A DNA stretch of 64,000 nucleotides from contig CANKUU010000002.1 of assembly GCA_947486785.1 (NCBI GenBank), positions 1 through 64,000 of the forward strand, read 5' to 3'. Position numbers and translations under genes: made by a program. Under the pieces are notes generated by a model, which saw nothing but the letters and a program-made list of their open reading frames with translations, had not been told where the DNA came from and made no database searches. This document shows positions 1 through 8,607 of this stretch, piece by piece (the stretch's first letter is position 1; the number at the start of each line of letters is the position of its first letter). The stretch comes from an uncultured Flavobacteriaceae bacterium. Lineage in GTDB: Bacteria > Bacteroidota > Bacteroidia > Flavobacteriales > Flavobacteriaceae.

Positions 1-168
1 AATGACCAACTAAAAAAAATTGCCCAAGCTGAACATTCTAGACATAGAAGTTTCGGTAACTTTATCACCAATTTAGTGGCTAGCCTAATCGCTTATTCTT
101 TCCTAGAAAAGAAACCTTCAATCAAATTTGAAACAACAAATACCACGCAGTTAACTCTTTTTTACTAA
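1..168 (+). mobile_element. C-terminal end of an IS982-like transposase, cut by the window edge
   Basis: An open frame runs from the first base to the TAA at 166-168 and encodes 55 residues. It contains the segment EHSRHRSFGNFITNL followed by LIAYSFLEKKPSI, which resembles the C-terminal end of IS982-family DDE transposases (an H-x-RHRS core followed by a hydrophobic stretch and KKPS). The family call rests on recalled similarity of this short tail only. Whether the full element lies to the left or this is a remnant cannot be seen here. Confidence 0.65.
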
Positions 169-174
169 TTCCTT

Positions 175-192
175 ATGTCGAACTCAGGTTAA
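175..192. repeat. Possible terminal inverted repeat of the IS982-like element
   Basis: The string TATGTCGAACTCAGGTT lies 7 bases after the transposase stop, where the right end of a compact insertion sequence would be. The matching left end is outside the window, so this is an inference from position and from resemblance to ends I recall for related elements. Confidence 0.3.
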
Positions 193-280
193 TTACAAAC
201 CATCCGCTCCATAAAACTACTGGCATTTTCAAACGATCTATAGTTAATTAAAATGAAGTGGTTTTTAATAGGGGCATTTG

Positions 281-964
281 CTAAAAAACGCGAAATTCAA
301 ACACTCTAGAATCAGAACTATTTCCTTCTGCGTCTTTGCTAACCACTTTCCAGTAATAAACCGTATCAGCACTTACAGCAACTTTTGTGGAACTTACTTG
401 AGCCCCATGTGAAGAAATTAAAGTAGTTGGCGGATTTTCTGTTGAGAAATAAATATCAAAGCCCTCTAGGTCGTTATCAAGATCAGTACCAGACCACTTT
501 AAACTTACATCATTATTCATATCCTTTAGCACATTAGCGCCCATGTTTGGCTCTATTAGACTCGCTGGAAAAGGTGCAAAACTTGTTTGAGACCCTGAAT
601 TATAAAAGACCCATGTTGCGCTTGTCGAATTTGCAATTACTCCTGTTTTTAATGAAGTTACCGACCATGAGTAAGGCGCTCCCTTCATCAAAGGCAAACT
701 AGCAGAAGTCATTGCGGTAGTCATGTTTTGTGAATTATTCGTATTTAAGTTAGTTACTATCAATTTGTATGTATCTGCGTCTATTGATGCTTGCCACCTA
801 AATTCTACTTGACTGCTTAAATTATTAATGTCAGTACCCGACGTACATTCAGAGTTATTTTCTGGATGACTTAAAACTGGGGCATTTGGCGCCGTAGGCA
901 TCTCTTTCTTTTTACATGCTAAGACAACAAGTGTTGAGAGCAATAATACTGCTATAATTCTCAT
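281..964 (-). CDS. Exported lipoprotein with fibronectin type III-like domains
   Basis: A 227-residue protein with a short lipoprotein signal peptide ending in the lipobox LACKKK, so Cys17 is the likely lipidated residue. The rest looks like two beta-sandwich, fibronectin III-like modules: each has the pattern FRWQAS..DADTYKL or LKWSGTDLDNDLEGFDIYF, typical of extracellular Bacteroidota proteins. Its ATG overlaps the stop of the upstream metalloprotease gene (ATGA at 961-964), so the two are probably translated together. It may tether or assist the secreted protease at the cell surface; that is inference. No catalytic motif is visible. Confidence 0.75.
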   Translation of the reverse strand: MRIIAVLLLSTLVVLACKKKEMPTAPNAPVLSHPENNSECTSGTDINNLSSQVEFRWQASIDADTYKLIVTNLNTNNSQNMTTAMTSASLPLMKGAPYSWSVTSLKTGVIANSTSATWVFYNSGSQTSFAPFPASLIEPNMGANVLKDMNNDVSLKWSGTDLDNDLEGFDIYFSTENPPTTLISSHGAQVSSTKVAVSADTVYYWKVVSKDAEGNSSDSRVFEFRVF

Positions 965-3900
965 TTTTTCGCTATTTTAAAAGTTCCTGACACCGCTTCT
1001 CCCTGGTACTTTACAAAATACAAACCTGCAGACAACCTTGATAAATCAAGCTCTAATTCTGTACCATCAACTTGATAATTTTCTTCAAAAAGCAAGCTAC
1101 CATTTGAAGAAAATATTGAAATAGCCACCCGATCTAGCGGTACACCAAAATATGCAATTACTGATTCGGTCGTTGGGTTAGGATACAAAAAAGGTTCTGT
1201 TGCGAAAAAAAACTGCTCTTCATAAACCCCTTGGCAAGGTAAGTTTGAGCTTACTTTTAAGGTATTCTTACCTGAATTTAAATTCAGTTTGTATGAAGAC
1301 GCTCGGGTTTGCGTAAGAACCCCGTTTAGGGTTATATTATATAAAGAAGCACCTTGTAACTGCAAATCAACCGTTCTGCCATCTAAAGATGATTGCGAGG
1401 CAACGCTTAAGAGCTCTGGCTCAGATACTACCACTTGAAAACATTGTGCTTCGAAAGTTTGCATTTCTTTTGTAGCACTAATACAAAAGTTATAGGTGCC
1501 TGCTGTTAAGTTATCTATACTGTACATCGGTGCCGTAAAAGAATCTGTTGTAGTTTGACCATTTACGGTAGTGTTGATGCTATAATCTAGATCATCGGTA
1601 ACTTCAATTTTAATTGAACCATCATTACTACTGCGGCATGTTTCACTTTGAGCCTGAATTCGAAAATTATTTGCTGAATAACTAGCAACAGGGCAACCTG
1701 AGGTATTTACCGTTGTGCCGAGAGGCGTGTTGAGGCACAAATCAGGGCCATCATCAAAAACACCATCCTTATCGTCGTCTGGCCTAAACTCACCTTGTGC
1801 ACAAATTTCTAAACCAAATGATTTGAATACGCCACCATCAGCACTTGAATTATCAATTACAGACAAAATCCACTCGCCGAATGTTGATTCTCCCTTAAAA
1901 GCCTCTAAAGAACCCAAAGGTTTTACCGTTCCACTAATTGATGGGGCATTTGTACTACAAACAAAAGCAGGAGCATCATCATCAAACACCGCATTGATAT
2001 TATCTTCACTAGAACAAGAATTATTTATCAAAACAACCGAAGTACCTTCTGGAGAAGTTAATTCAATGGTTAAATCTGAAAGAAATTCATGATCAATTTC
2101 TAAATTTACATTAACATCTTCAATTCTTAAATCATCAAACACATACAGCTTAGAATTTACCGTAGGAGTACCTATATCTGTAATGGTTAATGGCAGGCCA
2201 CGACCCATAAAATTTGAACACGTAACACCTACTGTAGTAAATTTAAATACGCTACCAAAAGCGCTCTCGTTACAATCATTAGTTCTTTTTACATGCCAAA
2301 AATATGCCGTTTCAAATGTTAGGTTTGCAGGTCTATAGCTAGTGTCTATAACCTCAGCGCTTTCCACAATATTTAAGAAGTTCTCATCGGTAGCTATTTC
2401 TACAGTATAAGATTTTGCATTAGTGTCTCTTTCCCATTCTAAATTTGTATCCGATGAAACATTCATGAGATCATCTGCCGGAGAAACCAATTCTATAGGA
2501 TTAGAAGTAGTGTTGAAAACGGTAATAGCTAAAGGTACTTCTTTACTAAAACTAGCCGACGTTGCTAAAATTTTCACTGAATAAATACCCGAAGCAATGT
2601 TCTGTGTGTTTGTAATATTAATTTCAACAGGGGTATTAGTAGTAGTTACCACTTGGGGTGAAATGGTAAAATCGCCACCATCTGGCGCATCAACAAGGCT
2701 AAAGGTAACTTCTTCATTAAAACCTTGAAAAGCCTCATAAGTGAATGGTATGTTTAAATTATTGCCCTGACATAAGGTGTGCTCTAGCTCTTCGAAATTT
2801 AAAATAATTGATGAGCCCTCTATATTAAAATCAGTGCTATTAACAGCAAAAAAAATATTATCATTGGCCTTAACCATTATTCGAGCACGCGAAGTTATTT
2901 CGTTTGGTAATACTACATCATGACTACCCCTATTTGGTACATTTTCCGCTAAAGTTATTGGAAATGTTAATCCACCATCGTTAGACAACAAAATATCAAC
3001 CTCTTTAGCATTTACTGGGGCTACAAAAGTGTTTGCTACATCCCAAGTAATAGTTATAACACTACCCGCACTTGTATTAAACGCTGTCGCTTGAGAAGTA
3101 ACTACAAATGGCCCCGCATTATTTTCGACTTTAACATTTACCAACTCAGACCTTACTTGCCCACCGCCAATAGCATTATCTCTTACTGTTAATGCAAAGT
3201 TCATTTCGCGTCCAATATCAGAAACAGTTTCCCAACTACTTGTAATTGTAGGTGCTGTTTGAGTTAATTCGCCATTAATTACACTAGATAATTTTGGAAA
3301 GTAGCGATCTGTTTCGGTAGTTGGCTTTTGAGATCTAAAGTTTGCCCCGAGTCTGTTCGTTGGCCCAAAGGTTACGTTTGTTACGACACCAACATCCACT
3401 TGTTCCCAAGCATAAGTTAAAATATCGTCTGTATTGGCATCAGTAGCCTCAGCCGACAACACAAAAGCAGTTGATTTCGGTATTACAAAATCACCAGGTG
3501 ATGTAATCACAGGTGGCACATTTGTAAGCGGCACTATTTCTGGGCAAGTGGTGCTAACAACATAGTCTCTAATTTGATCAATAGTTACATGATGAAAGTA
3601 ATCATCACCATTAGGCGCTACATTATTTTCACGAGCAATACCTGCATACCCCATTATGGTAGTTCCGCTTCCTGGCTCTACCTGAGCTCTGGTACCTTCT
3701 GACTCATATGACCAAGTATGATTTGCCCCAAACTGATGTCCCATTTCATGTGCGACAAAATCGATATCATAAAGATCGCCTTGCGGTGTAGGACTTGTTG
3801 CAAAGGCACTACCTTTTCGTCCATTTATACAAACTGCAGGAAGAAAACCTGAAGAACCATTGGCCACAGGTGATTTATGAAACAAAATACCAATATCGTA

Positions 3901-4740
3901 ATTTTCACTACCAATTTTGTCGTCAAGTGTTGCTTGTGTTTCTGAACTAAAATTACTATCGAATGGATCTGTATTAGCATTTGTAAAAACAACATCTTCT
4001 AGCCCGTCTACAAGTTCTAAAGTGATTGCCAAATCAGTCTCAAACACTTGATTAATACGTGTTACTGAAGCATTAATAGCGGCTATAGCGTCTGCAGTCG
4101 ATCCACCGTGAAAAGCAGTATATTCTCCAGTAGCTGAAACTGCCAACCTAAATTTACGCAGGCTCATATCATTAAATCCCTTACGTGATAATCTCGCTAC
4201 AGGTTCTGAAGCAATTGCTTTTGTGGAACATAAAAAATCTGAATTTAATCTAGAATTTGGGTCACGCGAATAAAGAACATAAGTATTGCCTGTATCTTTT
4301 TGCATAAAAACAGGATCCGCTCCGTCCGAAGAAATCATCATACTTTGCACCCCGTTATGTGATACACTAAACCGAATTTTTACGCCCTTATTATGAATCG
4401 CATAACCCGAGTATGATTTTATTTCAGGAAATTTAAGGGAAAGATCTTTAGACATGATAGGCGTCTCAAAAACCTTAAATGCAATTAATTCTCCTTTCTT
4501 ATTAGGAAAATAAACAATTGGCATGTTGTTTTTAGCCGAAGAATTTTTGGCTAAATTCTGTTTAAACACTTTTTCGTTGAATGAAAATTGACGCCCTTTA
4601 TCGATACTAAAACGTTGTGTAAAAGCCGCACTTAATTGATTATTGCTACCACTTTGCTGCCAGTAATCATTTTGAGCTGAAACATAAAAGGACAAAAATG
4701 CTATTGTAATTGTAAAAACAAGACGTAATTTTACTGCCAT
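961..4740 (-). CDS. Secreted reprolysin-like zinc metalloprotease with P-domain and T9SS sorting domain
   Basis: A 1259-residue multidomain protein. Residues 1-22 form a signal peptide, about 23-195 a propeptide-like region, and about 195-405 a reprolysin/M12B-type catalytic domain with the zinc motif HEMGHQFGANH at residues 331-341. Next come Ig/fibronectin-like modules, a proprotein-convertase P-domain (about 860-1010, with LTITDIGTP and LTSPEGT), an acidic thrombospondin type 3-like stretch (DDDKDGVFDDGPD), and a C-terminal type A sorting domain (FLYPNPT...GLYFVKYQG) that marks export by the type IX secretion system. It is followed by a coupled lipoprotein gene. Known relatives are secreted proteases of Flavobacteriaceae; the substrate is unknown. 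Confidence 0.9.
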   Translation of the reverse strand: MAVKLRLVFTITIAFLSFYVSAQNDYWQQSGSNNQLSAAFTQRFSIDKGRQFSFNEKVFKQNLAKNSSAKNNMPIVYFPNKKGELIAFKVFETPIMSKDLSLKFPEIKSYSGYAIHNKGVKIRFSVSHNGVQSMMISSDGADPVFMQKDTGNTYVLYSRDPNSRLNSDFLCSTKAIASEPVARLSRKGFNDMSLRKFRLAVSATGEYTAFHGGSTADAIAAINASVTRINQVFETDLAITLELVDGLEDVVFTNANTDPFDSNFSSETQATLDDKIGSENYDIGILFHKSPVANGSSGFLPAVCINGRKGSAFATSPTPQGDLYDIDFVAHEMGHQFGANHTWSYESEGTRAQVEPGSGTTIMGYAGIARENNVAPNGDDYFHHVTIDQIRDYVVSTTCPEIVPLTNVPPVITSPGDFVIPKSTAFVLSAEATDANTDDILTYAWEQVDVGVVTNVTFGPTNRLGANFRSQKPTTETDRYFPKLSSVINGELTQTAPTITSSWETVSDIGREMNFALTVRDNAIGGGQVRSELVNVKVENNAGPFVVTSQATAFNTSAGSVITITWDVANTFVAPVNAKEVDILLSNDGGLTFPITLAENVPNRGSHDVVLPNEITSRARIMVKANDNIFFAVNSTDFNIEGSSIILNFEELEHTLCQGNNLNIPFTYEAFQGFNEEVTFSLVDAPDGGDFTISPQVVTTTNTPVEINITNTQNIASGIYSVKILATSASFSKEVPLAITVFNTTSNPIELVSPADDLMNVSSDTNLEWERDTNAKSYTVEIATDENFLNIVESAEVIDTSYRPANLTFETAYFWHVKRTNDCNESAFGSVFKFTTVGVTCSNFMGRGLPLTITDIGTPTVNSKLYVFDDLRIEDVNVNLEIDHEFLSDLTIELTSPEGTSVVLINNSCSSEDNINAVFDDDAPAFVCSTNAPSISGTVKPLGSLEAFKGESTFGEWILSVIDNSSADGGVFKSFGLEICAQGEFRPDDDKDGVFDDGPDLCLNTPLGTTVNTSGCPVASYSANNFRIQAQSETCRSSNDGSIKIEVTDDLDYSINTTVNGQTTTDSFTAPMYSIDNLTAGTYNFCISATKEMQTFEAQCFQVVVSEPELLSVASQSSLDGRTVDLQLQGASLYNITLNGVLTQTRASSYKLNLNSGKNTLKVSSNLPCQGVYEEQFFFATEPFLYPNPTTESVIAYFGVPLDRVAISIFSSNGSLLFEENYQVDGTELELDLSRLSAGLYFVKYQGEAVSGTFKIAKK

Positions 4741-4743
4741 TGA

Positions 4744-4761
4744 TGAGAATTTGGGTTCTCA
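4744..4761. promoter_or_regulatory. Dyad TGAGAA-N6-TTCTCA in the divergent promoter gap
   Basis: A perfect 6-bp inverted repeat with a 6-base spacer sits in the 49-base gap between the divergent metalloprotease gene and ribF. It overlaps the end of the minus-strand -7 box and would cover the transcription start, a typical place for a repressor operator. It could instead form a small 5' hairpin in the metalloprotease mRNA. Confidence 0.35.
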
Positions 4762-4767
4762 AATATA
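4760..4767 (-). promoter_or_regulatory. -7 box for the metalloprotease unit
   Basis: Read on the minus strand the sequence is TATATTTG, a perfect match to the Bacteroidota -7 consensus TAnnTTTG, 19 bases before the ATG at 4740. No convincing -33 TTTG is seen upstream. Confidence 0.5.
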
Positions 4768-4789
4768 GCCTTTTTTAATTTTCCTCTAA

Positions 4790-5719
4790 GTGAAAACTGT
4801 CAAAAATATTTTACAATTCGATGAATTACAACCTACTGCAATTACAATTGGCACTTTCGACGGGGTGCACATAGGTCATCAAAAAATTTTAGAACGCCTT
4901 AAAAATGATGCTCAAAATCTAAAGCTAAAATCTTTGGTTCTGAGCTTTTTTCCACATCCTAGGATGGTGCTTCAAAAAGATGAGCATATAAAACTACTGA
5001 ATACGATAGAAGAAAAAACAAAAATTTTAGACAACTTAGGTTTAGATTACTTAATTATTCATCCGTTCACTAAAGAGTTTAGTCGCCTCTCTGCTACCGA
5101 ATTTGTTCGAGATTTATTAGTGAATAATTTAAAAATGAAAAAGATAATCATCGGGTATGACCATCGATTTGGCAGAAATAGAACCGCTAACATAAACGAT
5201 CTTATTTCTTTTGGAAATACCTTAGATTTTGAAGTTGCAGAAATTACTGCTCAAGAAATAAATGAGGTATCGGTAAGTTCTACAAAAATAAGAAAAGCAC
5301 TTTTAGAGGGGGCGGTAAAAACCGCAAATAGTTATTTGGGCTATTGCTATATGCTAACAGGTATCGTAAAAAAAGGAAAAGGTATAGGCCGTCAATTAAA
5401 CTTTCCTACCGCTAATATTCATATTGAGGAAAGCTATAAGCTTATACCAAAAAATGGAGCCTATGTAGTAAAAAGTAATATGAATAACAATGTGGTATAT
5501 GGCATGATGAATATCGGTTATAACCCAACCGTATCAGGAACTGAAAAATCTATTGAAGTTCATTTTTTTGATTTTAATGAGGATATCTATTTCAAAAAAA
5601 TACAAGTTAGTATTATTGACCGTCTTCGCGATGAGCATAAATTTGAATCGGTAAGCGCTTTACAAAATCAACTCGCAAAAGACAAAACTCAAGCTATTTC
5701 CATAATAAAAAGTTTATGA
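4790..5719 (+). CDS. ribF: Bifunctional riboflavin kinase / FAD synthetase
   Basis: A 309-residue cytosolic enzyme that phosphorylates riboflavin to FMN and adenylylates FMN to FAD. The N-terminal FAD synthetase half shows the nucleotidyltransferase motif GTFDGVHIGH at residues 21-30 and the STKIRKAL segment near 165-175. The C-terminal flavokinase half carries GKGIGRQLNFPTANI. Length is normal for the family. The start is GTG; no in-frame ATG lies before the conserved first strand. The stop overlaps the start of the next gene (ATGA at 5716-5719), so the two are coupled. Confidence 0.95.
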   Translation: MKTVKNILQFDELQPTAITIGTFDGVHIGHQKILERLKNDAQNLKLKSLVLSFFPHPRMVLQKDEHIKLLNTIEEKTKILDNLGLDYLIIHPFTKEFSRLSATEFVRDLLVNNLKMKKIIIGYDHRFGRNRTANINDLISFGNTLDFEVAEITAQEINEVSVSSTKIRKALLEGAVKTANSYLGYCYMLTGIVKKGKGIGRQLNFPTANIHIEESYKLIPKNGAYVVKSNMNNNVVYGMMNIGYNPTVSGTEKSIEVHFFDFNEDIYFKKIQVSIIDRLRDEHKFESVSALQNQLAKDKTQAISIIKSL

Positions 5720-7044
5720 AGTCTTTAAATCGTTTTCTATTTTTAAAAATAGACAACGCTTCTTTAATATTATTTAGAATACTATTCGGAATTTTAATTG
5801 CTTTAGAATGCTATGGCGCCATATTAACCGGATGGGTAAAAAAAACCTTAATTGAGCCCCAAGAGACCTTTAACTTTATAGGTTTAGACTGGCTTCAACC
5901 GCTACCAGGCTATGGTATGTATTTCTACTTTTTTGGCATGGGAACTCTGGGCATTTGCATTGCTTTAGGTTATAAATATCGTTTTAGTATCATTTCTTTT
6001 ACCTGTTTGTGGGCGGGAGTCTATTTTATGCAGAAAACTTCGTATAACAATCATTACTATTTACTACTCTTAATCTCAGGAATGATGTGCTTTTTTCCTG
6101 CCCATCGTAATTGCTCAATTGATGTAAAAAATGACCCGTCGATAAAACAAATAGCGATGTTCAATTACATAAAATGGTTGATTATTATGCAACTATTCAT
6201 CGTCTACACGTATGCTTCGGCAGCAAAAATTTATGGCGATTGGTTAGATTTTAGTATCCTTAAACTATTAATGTCTAGTAAGGGGCACTACTATCTTATT
6301 GGCGAGGTACTACAACAGCCTTGGGTTCATAAAATAATGGGCATTTTTGGTATCGTATTCGATCTCTTAATTATACCTGCACTACTTTATAAACCCACTC
6401 GTAAAATTGCGTTTTTTGCAGCTATTTTCTTTCATTTATTTAATGCTATCGTTTTTCAGATTGGAATTTTTCCATTTCTATCACTAGCCTTTATGGTATT
6501 CTTTTTTGAGCCCAAAACCATTCGTAAAATCTTTTTCAAAAATTCTATTGGGTATACTAAAAAAGAAATTATTATGCCTTCATTTAAAAATTTAGTATAT
6601 CTACTTGGAGGAATTTACTTAGCAATTCAATTATTCTTACCCCTTCGTCATCACCTTATAAAAGATACCGTTTTATGGACCGAGGAAGGACATCGAATGA
6701 GCTGGCGAATGATGCTAAGAAGCAGATCGGCAACAATCACTTTTAAAGTGATTAACAAAAAAACTAAAAAATCAAAACTCATAAACCTTAACGATTATCT
6801 TACCAATAAACAGCGTAGACGAATTGGAGCATACCCTGATTTTATATGGCAATTTGCGCAGCGACTCAAAAAAGAATATCTTTTAAAAGGAGAAGCTATT
6901 TCGGTTTATGCCCTAAATTCTAAAATTAGCATTAATGGAAAAGCTTATCAAGAATTTATAGATCCAACTATAGATTTAGCAGATACCGATTGGAACTATT
7001 TTTGGCACAATGAATGGATATTACCCTCTAAATTAGAACAATAG
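5716..7044 (+). CDS. HTTM-domain (vitamin K-dependent carboxylase-like) membrane protein
   Basis: A 442-residue integral membrane protein with several hydrophobic helices over about the first 320 residues and a soluble C-terminal domain. The topology, the early FRILFGILIALECYGA helix, the YNNHYYLLLLI segment and the later SWRMMLRSR segment match the HTTM family, bacterial homologues of vitamin K-dependent gamma-glutamyl carboxylase. The bacterial role is largely unknown. It is translationally coupled to ribF, but no flavin-linked function is established. Confidence 0.85.
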   Translation: MKSLNRFLFLKIDNASLILFRILFGILIALECYGAILTGWVKKTLIEPQETFNFIGLDWLQPLPGYGMYFYFFGMGTLGICIALGYKYRFSIISFTCLWAGVYFMQKTSYNNHYYLLLLISGMMCFFPAHRNCSIDVKNDPSIKQIAMFNYIKWLIIMQLFIVYTYASAAKIYGDWLDFSILKLLMSSKGHYYLIGEVLQQPWVHKIMGIFGIVFDLLIIPALLYKPTRKIAFFAAIFFHLFNAIVFQIGIFPFLSLAFMVFFFEPKTIRKIFFKNSIGYTKKEIIMPSFKNLVYLLGGIYLAIQLFLPLRHHLIKDTVLWTEEGHRMSWRMMLRSRSATITFKVINKKTKKSKLINLNDYLTNKQRRRIGAYPDFIWQFAQRLKKEYLLKGEAISVYALNSKISINGKAYQEFIDPTIDLADTDWNYFWHNEWILPSKLEQ

Positions 7045-7264
7045 TATACCTTGCTAAAGTTTATCTATAAAGTTCTACCGCAGATGATAAAATTTACCAA
7101 TTAAAACAGTTAAAAATATTTTGGCATTTACACTCCATTAGCAAAGCGTTTTAAACTTTTATTAGCGCAATATAGCCTTAGACATATTATTAAAAATCTC
7201 CTATTTCTCCATAAAAACATAAGCATCTAGCTTAATCTATGCGTTTTTTATCATTGGATTAGTT

Positions 7265-7272
7265 TAAATTTG
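7265..7272 (+). promoter_or_regulatory. -7 box for serS
   Basis: TAAATTTG matches TAnnTTTG exactly, 19 bases before the serS ATG. A T-run about 18 bases upstream (GTTTTTT) may act as a weak -33 element. The preceding 247-base gap (7045-7291) shows nothing else. Confidence 0.5.
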
Positions 7273-7291
7273 CAGCTTAAAACAAAGAACA

Positions 7292-8566
7292 ATGCTACAA
7301 TTACAGGCTATTCGAGATAAGAAAGATGAAATCACTTTAGCGCTTAAAAAGCGAAACTTTGAAGGTGAATCACTACTAACCAACATTCTTGAGTTAGATG
7401 AAAATAGAAGAAATACACAAACAAAACTTGATACTACCCTAGCCGAATCAAATAAGTTATCTAAACAAATAGGCTTACTTTTTAAAACTGGAAAAGCAGA
7501 CCAAGCCAAAGAACTAAAAGAAAAAACGGTAGCCTTAAAAGAAGCGTCTAAAATTTTAGCCCAAAAATTAGCCGACACGGCAGAAGAGCTAAAAGCATTA
7601 TTATACCAAATACCCAACGTACCACATAATTCAGTTGCTTCAGGAACTTCAGAAGAAGACAATGAAGAAATCTTTAAAGAGGGTGAGATACCTGTTTTAT
7701 CTAGCAAAGCTATGCCTCATTGGGAGTTAGCTAAAAAATTTGATATCATAGACTTTGAACTAGGGGTAAAAATTGCTGGTGCAGGATTTCCGGTTTTTAA
7801 AGGAAAAGGAGCTAGACTGCAACGTGCTCTAATTGCTTACTTCTTAGATAAAAATACCGAAGCTGGTTATACCGAAATGCAGGTACCACACTTGGTTAAC
7901 GAAGCATCAGGATTTGGTACCGGACAGCTGCCTGATAAAGAGGGGCAAATGTATCACGTAGGTGAAGATGATTTATATTTAATTCCAACAGCCGAAGTTC
8001 CAGTTACTAATTTGTTTCGTGATAACTTATTAAGCGAAAAAGAGCTTCCTATTTGCTATACGGCTTATACACCTTGCTTTAGAAGAGAAGCTGGTAGTTA
8101 CGGTGCCCATGTACGAGGTTTAAATCGCTTACACCAGTTCGATAAAGTTGAAATAGTTCGTGTAGAGCATCCTGAGAACTCTTATAATGCTCTAAACAGC
8201 ATGGTAGAACACATTAAAAACATACTTCGCGAACTAAAGCTACCTTATCGAATTCTACGACTCTGTGGTGGCGACTTAGGGTTTACAGCTGCATTAACCT
8301 ATGATTTTGAGGTATTTTCTACGGGACAAGATCGCTGGCTAGAAATTAGCTCTGTTTCAAATTTTGAAACCTATCAAGCCAATCGATTAAAACTGCGTTA
8401 CAAAGATGAAAATGGAAAAAGCCAACTAGCACACACCTTAAACGGTAGTGCTTTGGCATTACCACGAGTTTTAGCAGCTATTTTAGAAAATTATCAAACC
8501 GAAGATGGTATTCGCATTCCTGATGTTTTAGTGCCATATTGCGGTTTTGATCATATTAGTTTATAA
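7292..8566 (+). CDS. serS: Seryl-tRNA synthetase
   Basis: A 424-residue class II aminoacyl-tRNA synthetase that charges tRNA-Ser. The N-terminal 110 residues are a charged helical arm typical of SerRS, which binds the long variable arm of tRNA-Ser. The catalytic core follows, with motif 2 around FRREAGSYG (about residue 263) and a motif 3 region near the C-terminus (TLNGSALALPR). Length is standard. It heads a plus-strand run of housekeeping genes and has its own -7 box. Confidence 0.97.
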   Translation: MLQLQAIRDKKDEITLALKKRNFEGESLLTNILELDENRRNTQTKLDTTLAESNKLSKQIGLLFKTGKADQAKELKEKTVALKEASKILAQKLADTAEELKALLYQIPNVPHNSVASGTSEEDNEEIFKEGEIPVLSSKAMPHWELAKKFDIIDFELGVKIAGAGFPVFKGKGARLQRALIAYFLDKNTEAGYTEMQVPHLVNEASGFGTGQLPDKEGQMYHVGEDDLYLIPTAEVPVTNLFRDNLLSEKELPICYTAYTPCFRREAGSYGAHVRGLNRLHQFDKVEIVRVEHPENSYNALNSMVEHIKNILRELKLPYRILRLCGGDLGFTAALTYDFEVFSTGQDRWLEISSVSNFETYQANRLKLRYKDENGKSQLAHTLNGSALALPRVLAAILENYQTEDGIRIPDVLVPYCGFDHISL

Positions 8567-8596
8567 ACTCTAAACAAACACTACCAGCAATCTACT

Positions 8597-8604
8597 TATC
8601 TTTG
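8597..8604 (+). promoter_or_regulatory. -7 box abutting the TPR gene start
   Basis: TATCTTTG is a perfect TAnnTTTG match but ends only three bases before the ATG at 8608. If used, transcription would start at or next to the start codon and give a leaderless or nearly leaderless mRNA. Confidence 0.35.
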
Positions 8605-8607
8605 GAT

